Source: Bacteroidota bacterium (GTDB taxonomy: Bacteria; Bacteroidota; Ignavibacteria; Palsa-1295). From it: a stretch of DNA of 60,990 nucleotides. Every line of letters starts with the position of its first letter. Positions within the stretch are counted from its first letter, which is position 1. The notes below the pieces were generated by a model, which saw nothing but the letters and a program-made list of their open reading frames with translations, ran no database searches and had not been told where the DNA came from. Position numbers and translations under genes: made by a program. Shown here piece by piece: positions 9,007-22,251 of the stretch. The stretch is from contig JAJPIQ010000051.1 of assembly GCA_021324685.1 (NCBI GenBank), positions 1 to 60,990 on the forward strand, written 5' to 3'.

Positions 9007-9100
9007 CTCCTCCGGTCTTCTAAGATAGATTGCGGCGCCGGAAGGCACCCCGCAAAAGGCCATCGCTACTTGTCGCTGCGAATGGCTATGGCAATTATCG

Positions 9101-9138
9101 GCGCTTCCCCGTGGAAGTGCGGCGCTTCGAACAAGCGC
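9101..9138 (+). promoter_or_regulatory. Mutually exclusive hairpins in the rpoB leader
   Basis: GCGCTTCC at 9101-9108 pairs with GGAAGTGC at 9113-9120 around a four-base loop. GCGCTT recurs at 9122-9127 and pairs with AAGCGC at 9133-9138 around a five-base loop; the same AAGCGC could instead pair with the first GCGCTT. Thus two alternative folds are possible 60-95 bases before the rpoB start, followed by a run of six T at about 9171-9176. The layout is like an attenuator or autoregulatory leader, but this is only inferred from complementarity. Confidence 0.35.
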
Positions 9139-9196
9139 TACGCCGGTCGTACTAAAACAGGTTTTGTAGGTTTTTTAGGAATTTGAAGTAATATCT

Positions 9197-12100
9197 ATGG
9201 CACGAGCAACAAAGTCATCCAATGGGGCCCCGCTGCTTGGCGGCACGCATGTGACCGACAACGGGCGCATCTCTTTTTCTAAAATCCCCCGCGATTATGA
9301 CCTGCCCGATCTTCTCGACGTGCAGATCAAATCGTTCGAGGAGTTTTTGCAGGAAGGTATTCCGATCTCCGAACGTCAGGCGACGGGACTCGAAGCGGTC
9401 TTCCAACTGAATTTCCCGATCATCGACAGCCGCGAGACCTTCGTACTCGAATATCTCGACTATCGCCTTGAAAAGCCACGCTATAGCGTCCAGGAGTGCC
9501 AGGAGCGCGGACTGACCTATAGCGTACCGCTCAAGACCCGCCTCCGGCTCTCTTCCAAAAACCAGGAAGAGAAGACCGAGGACTTCGTCGAAACGGTCGA
9601 GCAGGAGGTCTTCCTCGGAAACCTCCCGATGATGACCGAGCGCGGTACGTTCATTATCAATGGCGCCGAGCGCGTCGTCGTTTCGCAGTTGCACCGCTCG
9701 CCGGGCGTGTTTTTCGCCGAGAGCCTGCATCCGAACGGCACGACGATCTTTTCCGGCCGTGTGATCCCGTTCCGCGGGAGCTGGGTCGAATTCACGACGG
9801 ACATCAATAACGTCCTCTGGGCCTATATCGACCGCAAGAAAAAATTTCCCGTGACGATGCTGCTCCGCGCGCTCGGATGGTCGAGCGATGAGGACATCCT
9901 CCAGTTGTTCGGTCTCGTGCAGGACGTCGACGTAAAGTCCGCCAATCTCGCCGAGCACGTCGGCAAGCTCGTGGCTTCGGACGTAATCGACATGAACACC
10001 GGCGAAATCTTTCTCTCGAAGGACTCGACCTTCCTCGAGGAGCACATCGAGCGCCTTCGTTCGAGCGGTGTCAAGAAGATCAAGTTCATGGACCTGGAAG
10101 ATACCGGCGGTTCGGTGATCCTGAACACGATCACGAAGGATACGTCGCGTTCGACGGACGATGCGTTCGAAGCGATCTATCGCGTCATGCGCTCATCGGA
10201 AGCGCCGGATATGGAAGCCGCGCGGAGCCTGCTCGAAAAGCTCTTCTTCAATCAGAAGCGCTACGACCTGGGCCTCGTCGGCCGCATTCGGCTGAACCAA
10301 AAGCTCCATGAAGGCAAGCCCGGGATCCCGAACGAGATCACGACGCTCACCAAGGAAGATATCATCGAGATCTTAAAGTATATCATTCGGCTCCAGCTCG
10401 GCAAAGCGGCGGTCGACGATATCGATCATCTTGGGAACCGCCGTGTCCGCACCGTAGGGGAACAGCTCGCGCAGCAGTTCAATATCGGTCTGGCGCGTAT
10501 GGCGCGTACCATTCGGGAGCGTATGTCGATCCACGATGAAAAAGTCGGCCCGGCCGACCTGGTCAATGCCCGGACCGTGACGAGCGTGGTCAATACGTTC
10601 TTCGGAACGAACCAGCTTTCGCAGTTCATGGACCAGACGAACCCGCTCGCGGAAATGACCCATAAGCGCCGGATGTCCGCACTCGGACCGGGCGGTCTTA
10701 CGCGCGAGCGCGCCGGCTTCGAAGTCCGCGACGTTCACTATACGCACTATGGCCGCCTCTGCCCGATCGAAACGCCGGAAGGTCCGAACATCGGTCTCAT
10801 CTCGTCGCTCGCGGTCTATTCGCGGGTGAACGAATTCGGATTTCTGGAGACGCCGTACCGTATCGTCAAGAACGGAAAAGTTACCAGTGAGATCACCTAT
10901 CTCACCGCGGACGACGAAGAAGACAAGGTCGTCGCGCAGGCGAACCAGCCGCTCGATGGCAACAGCCATTTTGTCGGCGATCGCATCAGCGCCCGGCAGT
11001 TCGGCGATTTTATCGTCGTCACGCCGGACAAGGTACAATTTATGGACGTCGCACCGTCGCAGATCGTCTCGGCGGCAGCGGCGCTGGTGCCCTTCCTCGA
11101 GCATGACGACGCCAACCGCGCGCTCATGGGCTCGAACATGCAACGCCAGGCCGTGCCGCTGCTCCGGCCCGACGCTCCGCTCGTCGCCACCGGCTTCGAA
11201 GGAACGATCGCGCGCGACAGCCGCGCCCTCATCCTCGCCGAGCGCGACGGCGTCGTCGAGTTCGTCGATGCCGAGCGCATTGTGATGGTCTATGACGACG
11301 AGGGAACTCGCGACGAGATCCTTGCGAGCTTCGACGACCGCCGCCATCGCGAGTACAAGCTCACGAAGTTCTTTCGTACGAACCAGGACACGTCGATCAC
11401 GCAGCGCCCGATCGTCCGGGAAGGTCAGCGCGTGAAGAAGGGACAGGTGCTCGCCGACTCGTCTTCGACCGAATTTGGCGAACTGGCGCTCGGGCGTAAT
11501 GTGCTCGTGGCGTTCATGCCATGGCGCGGATACAATTTCGAGGATGCCATCGTCATTTCGGAGCGCGTTGTTTCCGAAGATATTTATACTTCGATCCACA
11601 TCGAGGAGTTCGAACTCCACGTTCGCGATACGAAACGCGGCGAGGAGGAGCTCACGCGCGAAATCCCGAACGTCTCGGAAGAGGCGACCAAAGACCTGGA
11701 CGAGACCGGGGTCATCCGCATCGGTGCGGAAGTAAAAGAGGGCGATATCCTGATCGGAAAGATCACGCCGAAGGGCGAGACCGATCCGACGCCGGAAGAA
11801 AAACTCCTGCGCGCGATCTTCGGCGATAAGGCCGGCGACGTGAAAGATGCATCGATGAAAGCGCCGCCCGGAATCAAAGGCGTCGTGGTCGATACCAAAC
11901 TCTTTTCGCGCAAGGGCCTGAAAAAAGAGGGCGAAGAAAAACGCGAAGAAAAACGCCGGATCGACGCGATCGATAAACTGTATAAGGAGCAATTCGACGA
12001 TGCCAACCGTAAGCTCGCCGACAAGCTGTTGAAAGTGCTCGATGGCGAAACGTCGGTGGGCGTCCGGGACCTGGACGGCGCGACCGTCATTCGTTCCGGC

Positions 12101-13030
12101 GTCACGTTCAAGCCGGAAACATTCCATAGCCGCCTGGACGACCTTGAAAAACTTTCGGTGGGAACCGATTGGCTCGAAGACCGCCGCAAAATGAACCAGA
12201 TCCGCCGGATCTACGAAGGATACTGGGTCAAACGCGAGGACATCGATGCGGACGTTCGCCGCGAGCGTTCGAAAGTCGGCCTGGGCGACGAACTCCAGCC
12301 CGGCATTATGCAGATGGCAAAGGTCTATGTCGCCAAAAAGCGTAAGCTTTCAGTCGGCGATAAAATGGCCGGACGCCATGGTAATAAGGGTGTCGTGGCG
12401 AAGATCGTCCCCATGCAGGACATGCCGTTCCTCGCCGATGGGACTCCGGTCGATATCGTGCTCAACCCGCTCGGCGTACCGAGCCGTATGAATATCGGCC
12501 AGCTCTACGAGACGGCGCTCGGCTTTGCCGCCAAGAAACTCGGCGTCCGTTTCGAGACCCCGATCTTCGACGGCGCGCACTGGAACGATGTGCAGTCGTA
12601 CCTTTCGGAAGCCGCCCTGGATACGGACGGACGGACGGAACTGTACGACGGCCGCTCGGGAGAAAAATTTGATCAGCGCGTCACCGTCGGCGAGATCTAT
12701 ATGATGAAGCTCTCGCACCTGGTCGACGATAAGATCCACGCGCGTTCGATCGGACCGTACTCGCTCATCACGCAGCAGCCCCTGGGCGGTAAAGCCCAGT
12801 TCGGCGGCCAGCGCTTCGGTGAGATGGAAGTCTGGGCGCTCGAAGCGTACGGCGCCGCGCATGCACTGCAGGAAATCCTGACCGTGAAGTCGGACGACGT
12901 GCCGGGCCGCTCGAAGGTCTATGAGGCGATCGTCAAGGGCGAGAACATGCCCGAGCCGAGCGTTCCGGAATCCTTCAGCGTGCTCGTCCGCGAACTCCAG
13001 GGCCTCGGCCTCGAAGTGCGCATCGACTAA
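9197..13030 (+). CDS. rpoB: DNA-directed RNA polymerase subunit beta
   Basis: 1277 residues, full length. It forms one pincer and part of the active centre of RNA polymerase. Family landmarks run in order: the N-terminal lobe with Phe-Ser-Lys-Ile-Pro near residue 30; the rifampicin pocket at about residues 467-500, where the residues equivalent to E. coli Asp516, His526, Arg529 and Ser531 are all wild type; the Gly-Arg-His-Gly-Asn-Lys-Gly switch near 1055; and the C-terminal [12 protein letters not shown] stretch near 1205. A highly charged Lys/Glu insertion lies around 910-935. rpoC follows 90 bases downstream as the second gene of the operon. The genes for L11, L1, L10 and L7/L12, normally upstream, are absent here. 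Confidence 0.99.
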   Translation: MARATKSSNGAPLLGGTHVTDNGRISFSKIPRDYDLPDLLDVQIKSFEEFLQEGIPISERQATGLEAVFQLNFPIIDSRETFVLEYLDYRLEKPRYSVQECQERGLTYSVPLKTRLRLSSKNQEEKTEDFVETVEQEVFLGNLPMMTERGTFIINGAERVVVSQLHRSPGVFFAESLHPNGTTIFSGRVIPFRGSWVEFTTDINNVLWAYIDRKKKFPVTMLLRALGWSSDEDILQLFGLVQDVDVKSANLAEHVGKLVASDVIDMNTGEIFLSKDSTFLEEHIERLRSSGVKKIKFMDLEDTGGSVILNTITKDTSRSTDDAFEAIYRVMRSSEAPDMEAARSLLEKLFFNQKRYDLGLVGRIRLNQKLHEGKPGIPNEITTLTKEDIIEILKYIIRLQLGKAAVDDIDHLGNRRVRTVGEQLAQQFNIGLARMARTIRERMSIHDEKVGPADLVNARTVTSVVNTFFGTNQLSQFMDQTNPLAEMTHKRRMSALGPGGLTRERAGFEVRDVHYTHYGRLCPIETPEGPNIGLISSLAVYSRVNEFGFLETPYRIVKNGKVTSEITYLTADDEEDKVVAQANQPLDGNSHFVGDRISARQFGDFIVVTPDKVQFMDVAPSQIVSAAAALVPFLEHDDANRALMGSNMQRQAVPLLRPDAPLVATGFEGTIARDSRALILAERDGVVEFVDAERIVMVYDDEGTRDEILASFDDRRHREYKLTKFFRTNQDTSITQRPIVREGQRVKKGQVLADSSSTEFGELALGRNVLVAFMPWRGYNFEDAIVISERVVSEDIYTSIHIEEFELHVRDTKRGEEELTREIPNVSEEATKDLDETGVIRIGAEVKEGDILIGKITPKGETDPTPEEKLLRAIFGDKAGDVKDASMKAPPGIKGVVVDTKLFSRKGLKKEGEEKREEKRRIDAIDKLYKEQFDDANRKLADKLLKVLDGETSVGVRDLDGATVIRSGVTFKPETFHSRLDDLEKLSVGTDWLEDRRKMNQIRRIYEGYWVKREDIDADVRRERSKVGLGDELQPGIMQMAKVYVAKKRKLSVGDKMAGRHGNKGVVAKIVPMQDMPFLADGTPVDIVLNPLGVPSRMNIGQLYETALGFAAKKLGVRFETPIFDGAHWNDVQSYLSEAALDTDGRTELYDGRSGEKFDQRVTVGEIYMMKLSHLVDDKIHARSIGPYSLITQQPLGGKAQFGGQRFGEMEVWALEAYGAAHALQEILTVKSDDVPGRSKVYEAIVKGENMPEPSVPESFSVLVRELQGLGLEVRID

Positions 13031-13120
13031 GCAGGAACGAACGGTCCGGTCGATCGATCGGGCCGTTCGACGACCACAGAGTAAAGATTTTTTTAGAGAT
13101 TAGTTTTTAGGAGAATAGAT

Positions 13121-17431
<4,311 letters not shown>

Positions 17432-17452
17432 GCGCTTTCCGCACACTCTTTC

Positions 17453-17490
17453 AATCCCCGGCTTCGAAAGGAGCTGGGGATTTTTTATTT
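17453..17490 (+). terminator. Intrinsic terminator of rpoB-rpoC
   Basis: ATCCCCGGCT (17454-17463) pairs with AGCTGGGGAT (17472-17481), one G-T wobble in ten pairs, around an eight-base loop, and is followed at once by a T-rich tract (TTTTTATTT). It begins 22 bases after the rpoC stop codon. Confidence 0.9.
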
Positions 17491-17537
17491 CATATGTTCG
17501 AAGGGCACTACAATTCCCGGCGGAAAGTTCAAAATGT

Positions 17538-17765
17538 ATGGACCGAGACTACGAATCGATCGCTTCCGAGGCGGAGCAATTAAGCGAGCCGGAGCGTCGC
17601 TTACTTGCCGAGCGACTCATGCGAAGTGTCAAGCCCTCCAAGGCTCATATGGATGCCTGGGCAGTAGAATCGCAACGCCGGGCGGAGGCGTATGACCGCG
17701 GCGAAATGAAGGCTTACGATGCGGATGAAGTAATGAGAGAATTGCGAAAAATTACTCGTACGTGA
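17538..17765 (+). CDS. Antitoxin of a type II addiction module (unstable antitoxin family)
   Basis: 75 residues starting at the ATG at 17538-17540. The sequence follows the addiction-module protein family typified by Pfam PF09720: an N-terminal Leu-Ser-Glu-Pro-Glu-Arg-Arg-Leu-Leu-Ala-Glu-Arg-Leu segment, then Trp-Ala-x-Glu-x-x-Arg-Arg-x-Glu-Ala-Tyr and a C-terminal Gly-Glu-Met-Lys-Ala-Tyr-Asp-Ala-Asp-Glu-Val segment. Family members neutralise a RelE/ParE-type toxin and repress their own operon. The stop codon overlaps the toxin start by four bases (GTGA), a coupling typical of such pairs. It lies just after the rpoC terminator, so it should have its own promoter. Confidence 0.85.
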   Translation: MDRDYESIASEAEQLSEPERRLLAERLMRSVKPSKAHMDAWAVESQRRAEAYDRGEMKAYDADEVMRELRKITRT

Positions 17766-18055
17766 AGGTAATCGTCTTGTCCCCAGCGAGGGAAGAATTG
17801 GTCGAATCCGCATATTTTTATCTCCAGGAAAGTCCTCCGGCTGCGCTAAATTTCGACAAGGAAATGAATGAGGCTTTCTCGATGATATCGAAGAATCCGT
17901 ATCGATATCGTGTTTATAGTGATGATATACGGGTAAAAGAACTCGATCGTTTTCCATTCAGTATCTATTATAGGATCAAAAATACAGAGGTCCATATACT
18001 TTCGATCGCACACAATTCCCGCATGCCGGATTTTTGGAAGGAACGAGCGGAATAA
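17762..18055 (+). CDS. RelE/ParE-family toxin
   Basis: 97 residues from a GTG start that overlaps the antitoxin stop. The pattern matches the RelE/ParE fold: Leu-Ser-Pro-Ala-Arg-Glu-Glu-Leu at the N-terminus, an Ala-x-x-Phe helix, Ile-Ser-Lys-Asn-Pro-Tyr-Arg-Tyr-Arg, Arg-Phe-Pro-Phe-Ser-Ile-Tyr-Tyr-Arg, and a final Ile-Leu-Ser-Ile-Ala-His-Asn-Ser-Arg-Met-Pro-Asp-Phe-Trp. RelE members cut ribosome-bound mRNA while ParE members poison gyrase; the sequence alone does not decide which. No truncation is evident. Confidence 0.87.
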   Translation: MKVIVLSPAREELVESAYFYLQESPPAALNFDKEMNEAFSMISKNPYRYRVYSDDIRVKELDRFPFSIYYRIKNTEVHILSIAHNSRMPDFWKERAE

Positions 18056-18100
18056 GCTGCCTCACATAGGATTGGCGCGATTTCCCTTCAGCCAGCGTTG

Positions 18101-18108
18101 TATCTTCG
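18101..18108 (+). promoter_or_regulatory. TAnnTTYG promoter-like element abutting the pheS start
   Basis: TATCTTCG ends one base before the pheS ATG. In Bacteroidota the main sigma factor recognises TAnnTTTG around -7; at this position transcription would begin at or inside the first codons. A clear -33 TTTG element is not seen, so the site may be fortuitous. Confidence 0.25.
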
Positions 18109-19161
18109 ATGACTTTGAACGAAATTTTTCTTGCGCGCGAGCGGCTCCTGGGCGAACTCGATACGATCGCGACCGCGCCCGAGCTCGAAGCCTTTAAACT
18201 TTCGCACCTTACGCGGAAGGGAACGATCGCGGCGATGTTCGACGATCTTCGCGCGGTCCCCAAAGAAGAGAAGCCCCAGGCCGGGAAAGAGCTGAACGTC
18301 TTACGCCAGCTCGTCGAAGAACGCTTTAAAGAAAAGGAGAGCGTTCTGGCCGCCGGGCCGGCCACGCCCCGTGGGAGCATCGACCTGACGATGCCGGCGA
18401 GAACGGTTCCCGTCCCGGAACCGGGTCACGAACACCCGCTCGCAAAAACGCTGAACGAAATGATCGCGATCTTCGAACGGCTCGGCTTCGCCGTCGAGTA
18501 CGGCCCGGAGATCGAAGACGACGAGCATAATTTCAGCAAGCTTAATTTTCCGCCGGACCATCCTGCGCGCGATATGCAGGACACGTTCTTTGTAAAGCCT
18601 TCGGTGGACTGGACCCATGCCGACTCGCTCCCGCTCGTGCTGCGGACGCATACATCGCCGGTGCAAATCCGTTTGATGGAGCGGCAAAAGCCACCGATCC
18701 GCGCGATCATGCCGGGACGAGCGTTTCGCAATGAAGCATCGAGCGCGCGGAGTGCCGTGGCGTTTTTCCAGCTCGAAGGCCTTGTTGTCGATCGCGGTGT
18801 ATCGATGGCCGATCTCAAGGGCGTGTTACTTTCCTTTGCGCGACAATTTTTCGGGAGCGACGTAAAGATACGCCTCCGGCCCAGCTTTTTTCCCTTCACC
18901 GAGCCGAGCGCGGAAGTGGACATTAGCTGCTATATTTGCGGCGGCAAGGGCTGCCGCGTGTGCAAAAATTCGGGATGGCTCGAAATTCTGGGATCTGGGA
19001 TGGTCCATCCGAACGTCCTTTCGGCCTGCGGGATCGATCCGGAAGTCTATACCGGGTATGCGTTCGGCATGGGCATCGACCGCACGGCGATGATGCGCTA
19101 CGGCATCAGCGATATTCGCGACTTTTTCGAGAACGATCTCCGATTTTTGGAGCAGTTCTGA
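18109..19161 (+). CDS. pheS: Phenylalanyl-tRNA synthetase alpha subunit
   Basis: 350 residues. It charges tRNA-Phe in an alpha2beta2 enzyme with PheT. A short N-terminal coiled coil is followed by the class II core: motif 2 with [10 protein letters not shown] (about residues 205-214) and motif 3 Gly-Met-Gly-Ile-Asp-Arg (about 321-326). A Cys-rich insertion (Cys-Tyr-Ile-Cys ... Cys-Arg-Val-Cys, about 269-282) is of the type found in Bacteroidota and relatives. The ATG directly follows TATCTTCG, which resembles the -7 element (TAnnTTTG) of Bacteroidota promoters. pheT is not adjacent; it lies 3.1 kb downstream. Confidence 0.97.
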   Translation: MTLNEIFLARERLLGELDTIATAPELEAFKLSHLTRKGTIAAMFDDLRAVPKEEKPQAGKELNVLRQLVEERFKEKESVLAAGPATPRGSIDLTMPARTVPVPEPGHEHPLAKTLNEMIAIFERLGFAVEYGPEIEDDEHNFSKLNFPPDHPARDMQDTFFVKPSVDWTHADSLPLVLRTHTSPVQIRLMERQKPPIRAIMPGRAFRNEASSARSAVAFFQLEGLVVDRGVSMADLKGVLLSFARQFFGSDVKIRLRPSFFPFTEPSAEVDISCYICGGKGCRVCKNSGWLEILGSGMVHPNVLSACGIDPEVYTGYAFGMGIDRTAMMRYGISDIRDFFENDLRFLEQF

Positions 19162-19283
19162 CGGGAAACTTATCGCGCCGGTGACCGTTCATGATAAATC
19201 GGTCTCGAGTGTGTTTTATAGAAGATTGGAAGCAGACCACAGTTTATTGTACACTAAAGGTTTTAACATTTGTTACGTCCACT

Positions 19284-20648
19284 ATGCGCCAATTCTCGTT
19301 TCGGTCATTTCTTTTTGTTACGCCGGTCATTTTCGCAGTCCTCGTCAATAGTTGCAGCACCTCGACTGCGCCGCAATCAGGCGGAACAGCGAGTGGCGGG
19401 GGGCTCGTCGTTCCTTCCACGGTAAACTTCGGCGCCGTGTCGCTCGGCCAGACGAAGGACACCCTGCTCAGTATTTTCAATGAGAATGCGGACACCGTGA
19501 CGATCACCGGCGATGCGACGTCGACGGCGGCACTCGTCGATTCCAATTTCACACATTCGCTTTCGATCGCGGGCAATACGTACAAGAATATCGAGGTCGC
19601 GTTTACGCCGACCGCGCAGGCGCTCATGGCGACGGACTCGATCCAATATGAAAACAACGGGAAGCATTACGTCGCCGCGATGACCTTCGAATCGAACGGC
19701 AGCGGCACGACCGGCGGCGGGCCGAGCGCGATGCTCGTCGTTCCTGCGACCGTCGATTTCGGCTCGCTCCCGATCGGCCAGTGGAAAGATACTTCGATCA
19801 TTCTCGTGAACACCGGCGCCCTTACGATCACCTCGAGTTCGCTCTCGGGCACCGAGGCGAGGGACACGAATTTCAATCTTCCGGTCGTCCTTGCTTCGGC
19901 CGGGTATATCACGGTGCATATTCAATTCAATCCGTCCGCGGTGGGTCCCCGGAGCGTGAACGATACGATCCATTATACGAGCGGTGGAACGAAAAATACG
20001 GCAGTGATCGCGCTCGTGGCAACGGGTTCCCAAACGGTGACGACGCCCGGGCCGGGAAGTACCTATACGTATAGCGTCGATACCAATGGGACGGCGCTGC
20101 CGCCCTCGACGTACACGGTCGTAAGCAACACTCTCTCCTTCCAGGGTAAGACCAACGTGGTGGAAATTCGCGACGATACGGGAGGCCTGCAATATTATCA
20201 TGTCGAATCGAACGGCGACCTTTCAGTTTTTGTCGACTTCAATACGCTGGCGCCGTTGCCGCTCGGCCTGCCCACGGCATGGCTCACGATCCCGCTCGGA
20301 AGCCATCAGACGACGACCAATCTTTTGTACGACACGTCGATCACGTACAATAGTCTTCCGGTGACGATCCAGTTAGTCGATACGGGCCGCTATGTGGGTC
20401 CCTCGCAAGTCCCGGCGGCGAAGAAAGTGTTCCAGACAGACCAGGGATCGATTTCGGTCGCCCTCACCGCGTCCACCTTCGGCTTTGCAGTTGCCTCGGC
20501 CGAAACCGTCGTGAATATCTGGTATGCAAAGCAGATTGCGTTTTATCCGAAACGGAGGGATATCGCTGTGACCAATGCCGCGGCCCTGGGTATAGCGCCA
20601 TCGAACGTGACCACGAACTATCTGCTGACCTCGTACACCGTCCATTAA
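19284..20648 (+). CDS. Lipoprotein with two HYDIN/ASPM-like beta repeats
   Basis: 454 residues from the ATG at 19284, chosen because it starts a short lipoprotein signal peptide with Cys24 at the cleavage site; the frame is open further upstream without sense. Two Ig-like repeats of about 100 residues (about 45-140 and 148-245) each begin Val-Val-Pro-x-Thr-Val-x-Phe-Gly and carry Gly-Gln-x-Lys-Asp-Thr, the pattern of HYDIN/ASPM/'choice-of-anchor D' domains. The C-terminal 200 residues are beta-rich and unrecognised. It should be a periplasmic or surface lipoprotein with a structural or binding role. It sits between pheS and an opposing aminotransferase gene. Confidence 0.7.
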   Translation: MRQFSFRSFLFVTPVIFAVLVNSCSTSTAPQSGGTASGGGLVVPSTVNFGAVSLGQTKDTLLSIFNENADTVTITGDATSTAALVDSNFTHSLSIAGNTYKNIEVAFTPTAQALMATDSIQYENNGKHYVAAMTFESNGSGTTGGGPSAMLVVPATVDFGSLPIGQWKDTSIILVNTGALTITSSSLSGTEARDTNFNLPVVLASAGYITVHIQFNPSAVGPRSVNDTIHYTSGGTKNTAVIALVATGSQTVTTPGPGSTYTYSVDTNGTALPPSTYTVVSNTLSFQGKTNVVEIRDDTGGLQYYHVESNGDLSVFVDFNTLAPLPLGLPTAWLTIPLGSHQTTTNLLYDTSITYNSLPVTIQLVDTGRYVGPSQVPAAKKVFQTDQGSISVALTASTFGFAVASAETVVNIWYAKQIAFYPKRRDIAVTNAAALGIAPSNVTTNYLLTSYTVH

Positions 20649-20740
20649 GGGCCGACCATCCATTAATGGGTTAACTTCCATGGAGGGTTGAGGCCCATTA
20701 AAGAGCCGGGCTCAGCGCCTATCCATTCGTCGACCCTGCA

Positions 20741-22147
20741 TTAACTGGTCGCGAGGACGGCGTGGCTGGAAGGATTTTTGGCATAGATCCCTTCCCGTAC
20801 GATCTTATCGAGAATATGGGCGACGGTCTCGACCTCTTCGATCGTATTATAAAGATAAAAACTGACGCGGCAGCTTGCAGGGATCAGGAGTTCACCATGT
20901 GCAAGGTCGGCGCAATGGCATCCCGCGCGTGATTCGACGCCAAATTCATTCAGGGCATCGGCAAGCCCGTGCGGACTGCGGCCTTCGACGTTAAAGGCTA
21001 CCAGCGAGGTCCGTTTTGCTGCATCGCGCGGGCCGTATATTTTAATTCCCGGGATTTCCGAGATCAATTCCAGTGCCCGGGCCGTCAGGGAACGGTTATA
21101 TGCCGTGACGCGGTCCATGGCTTCTTTCACGGCGCTCGGCTCGATCTCTTTTTCGGTCATGAAGTAGCGCCCTTCCGAGGGAGACAGCGCAAGGTCGAGC
21201 AGCATGCGGAAAGCCTGCGCGCTCACGATGGCGCCAAGGATATTTGGGGTGCCGGCGCTGAATTTCCAGGGAAGTTCATTGTAACGGACGAGGGTCGGCG
21301 ACACGCGCCCCGAGGCGACCATGTCCCCGCCATAGAGGAAAGGCCGCATCGAGCCGAGCAACGCTTCTTTGCCATAGAGTGCCCCGACCCCAAACGGGGC
21401 CAGCACTTTGTGGAACGAAAAAGAAAGGAAATCGACGTCCAGCGCCTGTACGTTGACGTAGGTGCTCGGAACGAGTTGGGCCGCATCGATCAACAGGTAG
21501 GAGCGGCGCTCGCCGGTCGGTTGTTCGTAGCCGCTCGCATGGGCGATCTCCCGAATTTTGGAGATCGGGTTTTTCGTTCCGAAGAAATTCGAAGCGCCGC
21601 TGGCCGCCACGAGTTTGGTCCGGTGGTCGACGAGCGATGCGAAACGATCGAGATCGAGTTCTCCGGTGTTGGGATCGAACGGGGCGATCCGGTACTCGAC
21701 GTGGATCCCGAATTTCGGCAGGATTTCGCGCGAGAGGGCATACCAGGGAACGTAATTCGAGTTGTGCTCCATCATCGTGCAGACGATGTTGTCGCCGTCC
21801 CGGAATTCGGTCATGAGCGAGTACATAATCGCGTTGTGCGCCTCGGTCGTATTGCGAAAGAGTGCAATAGTCTTTGCCGAGGGCGCTCCGATAAACGCGG
21901 CGATCGTATCGTAGGAAGATTCGAACAACGTCGTCATGGCCTTCGAGGCATCGGACTGGCCGCGGTGGACATTCTCGTAATCGGGGGAAAGCTCGCGATA
22001 GAGCTCCGCTAACTCTTTCGGGGCCTGGGTGCTGGCGGCATTATTGGTGACGATCCGTCCCTTGGAAATCGAGGGAAAATGTTTTCTGATGGCCTGGACG
22101 TCCAGGGCGGGGGACTCGAACTCCGTTCTACATTCGGTTTCCAGCAT
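20741..22147 (-). CDS. Class V aminotransferase, SufS/cysteine desulfurase-like
   Basis: 468 residues. A PLP-dependent fold type I enzyme. His128 in Met-Glu-His-Asn-Ser-Asn, Asp221 in Ile-Asp-Ala-Ala-Gln and Lys247 in Ser-Phe-His-Lys match the PLP-binding residues of the SufS/CsdA group, and Cys412 in Ala-Gly-Cys-His-Cys-Ala sits at the position of the SufS catalytic Cys. It may mobilise sulfur from cysteine, but no suf genes are near, it has an extra Cys two residues before the catalytic one, and it is about 60 residues longer than SufS, so a different substrate is possible. It is transcribed divergently from pheT with about 100 bases between starts. Confidence 0.8.
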   Translation of the reverse strand: MLETECRTEFESPALDVQAIRKHFPSISKGRIVTNNAASTQAPKELAELYRELSPDYENVHRGQSDASKAMTTLFESSYDTIAAFIGAPSAKTIALFRNTTEAHNAIMYSLMTEFRDGDNIVCTMMEHNSNYVPWYALSREILPKFGIHVEYRIAPFDPNTGELDLDRFASLVDHRTKLVAASGASNFFGTKNPISKIREIAHASGYEQPTGERRSYLLIDAAQLVPSTYVNVQALDVDFLSFSFHKVLAPFGVGALYGKEALLGSMRPFLYGGDMVASGRVSPTLVRYNELPWKFSAGTPNILGAIVSAQAFRMLLDLALSPSEGRYFMTEKEIEPSAVKEAMDRVTAYNRSLTARALELISEIPGIKIYGPRDAAKRTSLVAFNVEGRSPHGLADALNEFGVESRAGCHCADLAHGELLIPASCRVSFYLYNTIEEVETVAHILDKIVREGIYAKNPSSHAVLATS

Positions 22148-22251
22148 GGCAACAGCGATAAAAATAATGAGTGCCGGCTATCAATATTGAGTGCAGAATT
22201 AAGTTTTCGGGGAGCGCAAACGTTCCGCTTCCCGTTTGGATAACTGAATTT

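Larger units (their letters stand above)
8513..9196. other. 684-base gap holding the rpoB leader
   Basis: No credible gene was found: the short open frames at 8560-9028 lack domains and start signals. The distal part near rpoB holds a 12-base palindrome (8995-9006), two competing hairpins (9101-9138) and T-rich sequence (9160-9180). It is probably promoter and leader DNA for rpoB-rpoC. It does not encode the ribosomal proteins L10 and L7/L12 that usually precede rpoB. Confidence 0.55.

Noticed and set aside
8560-9028. Short open frames upstream of rpoB (105 and 77 codons)
   Set aside because: No ribosome binding site, no domain, biased composition; they are not rplJ, rplL, secE or nusG.
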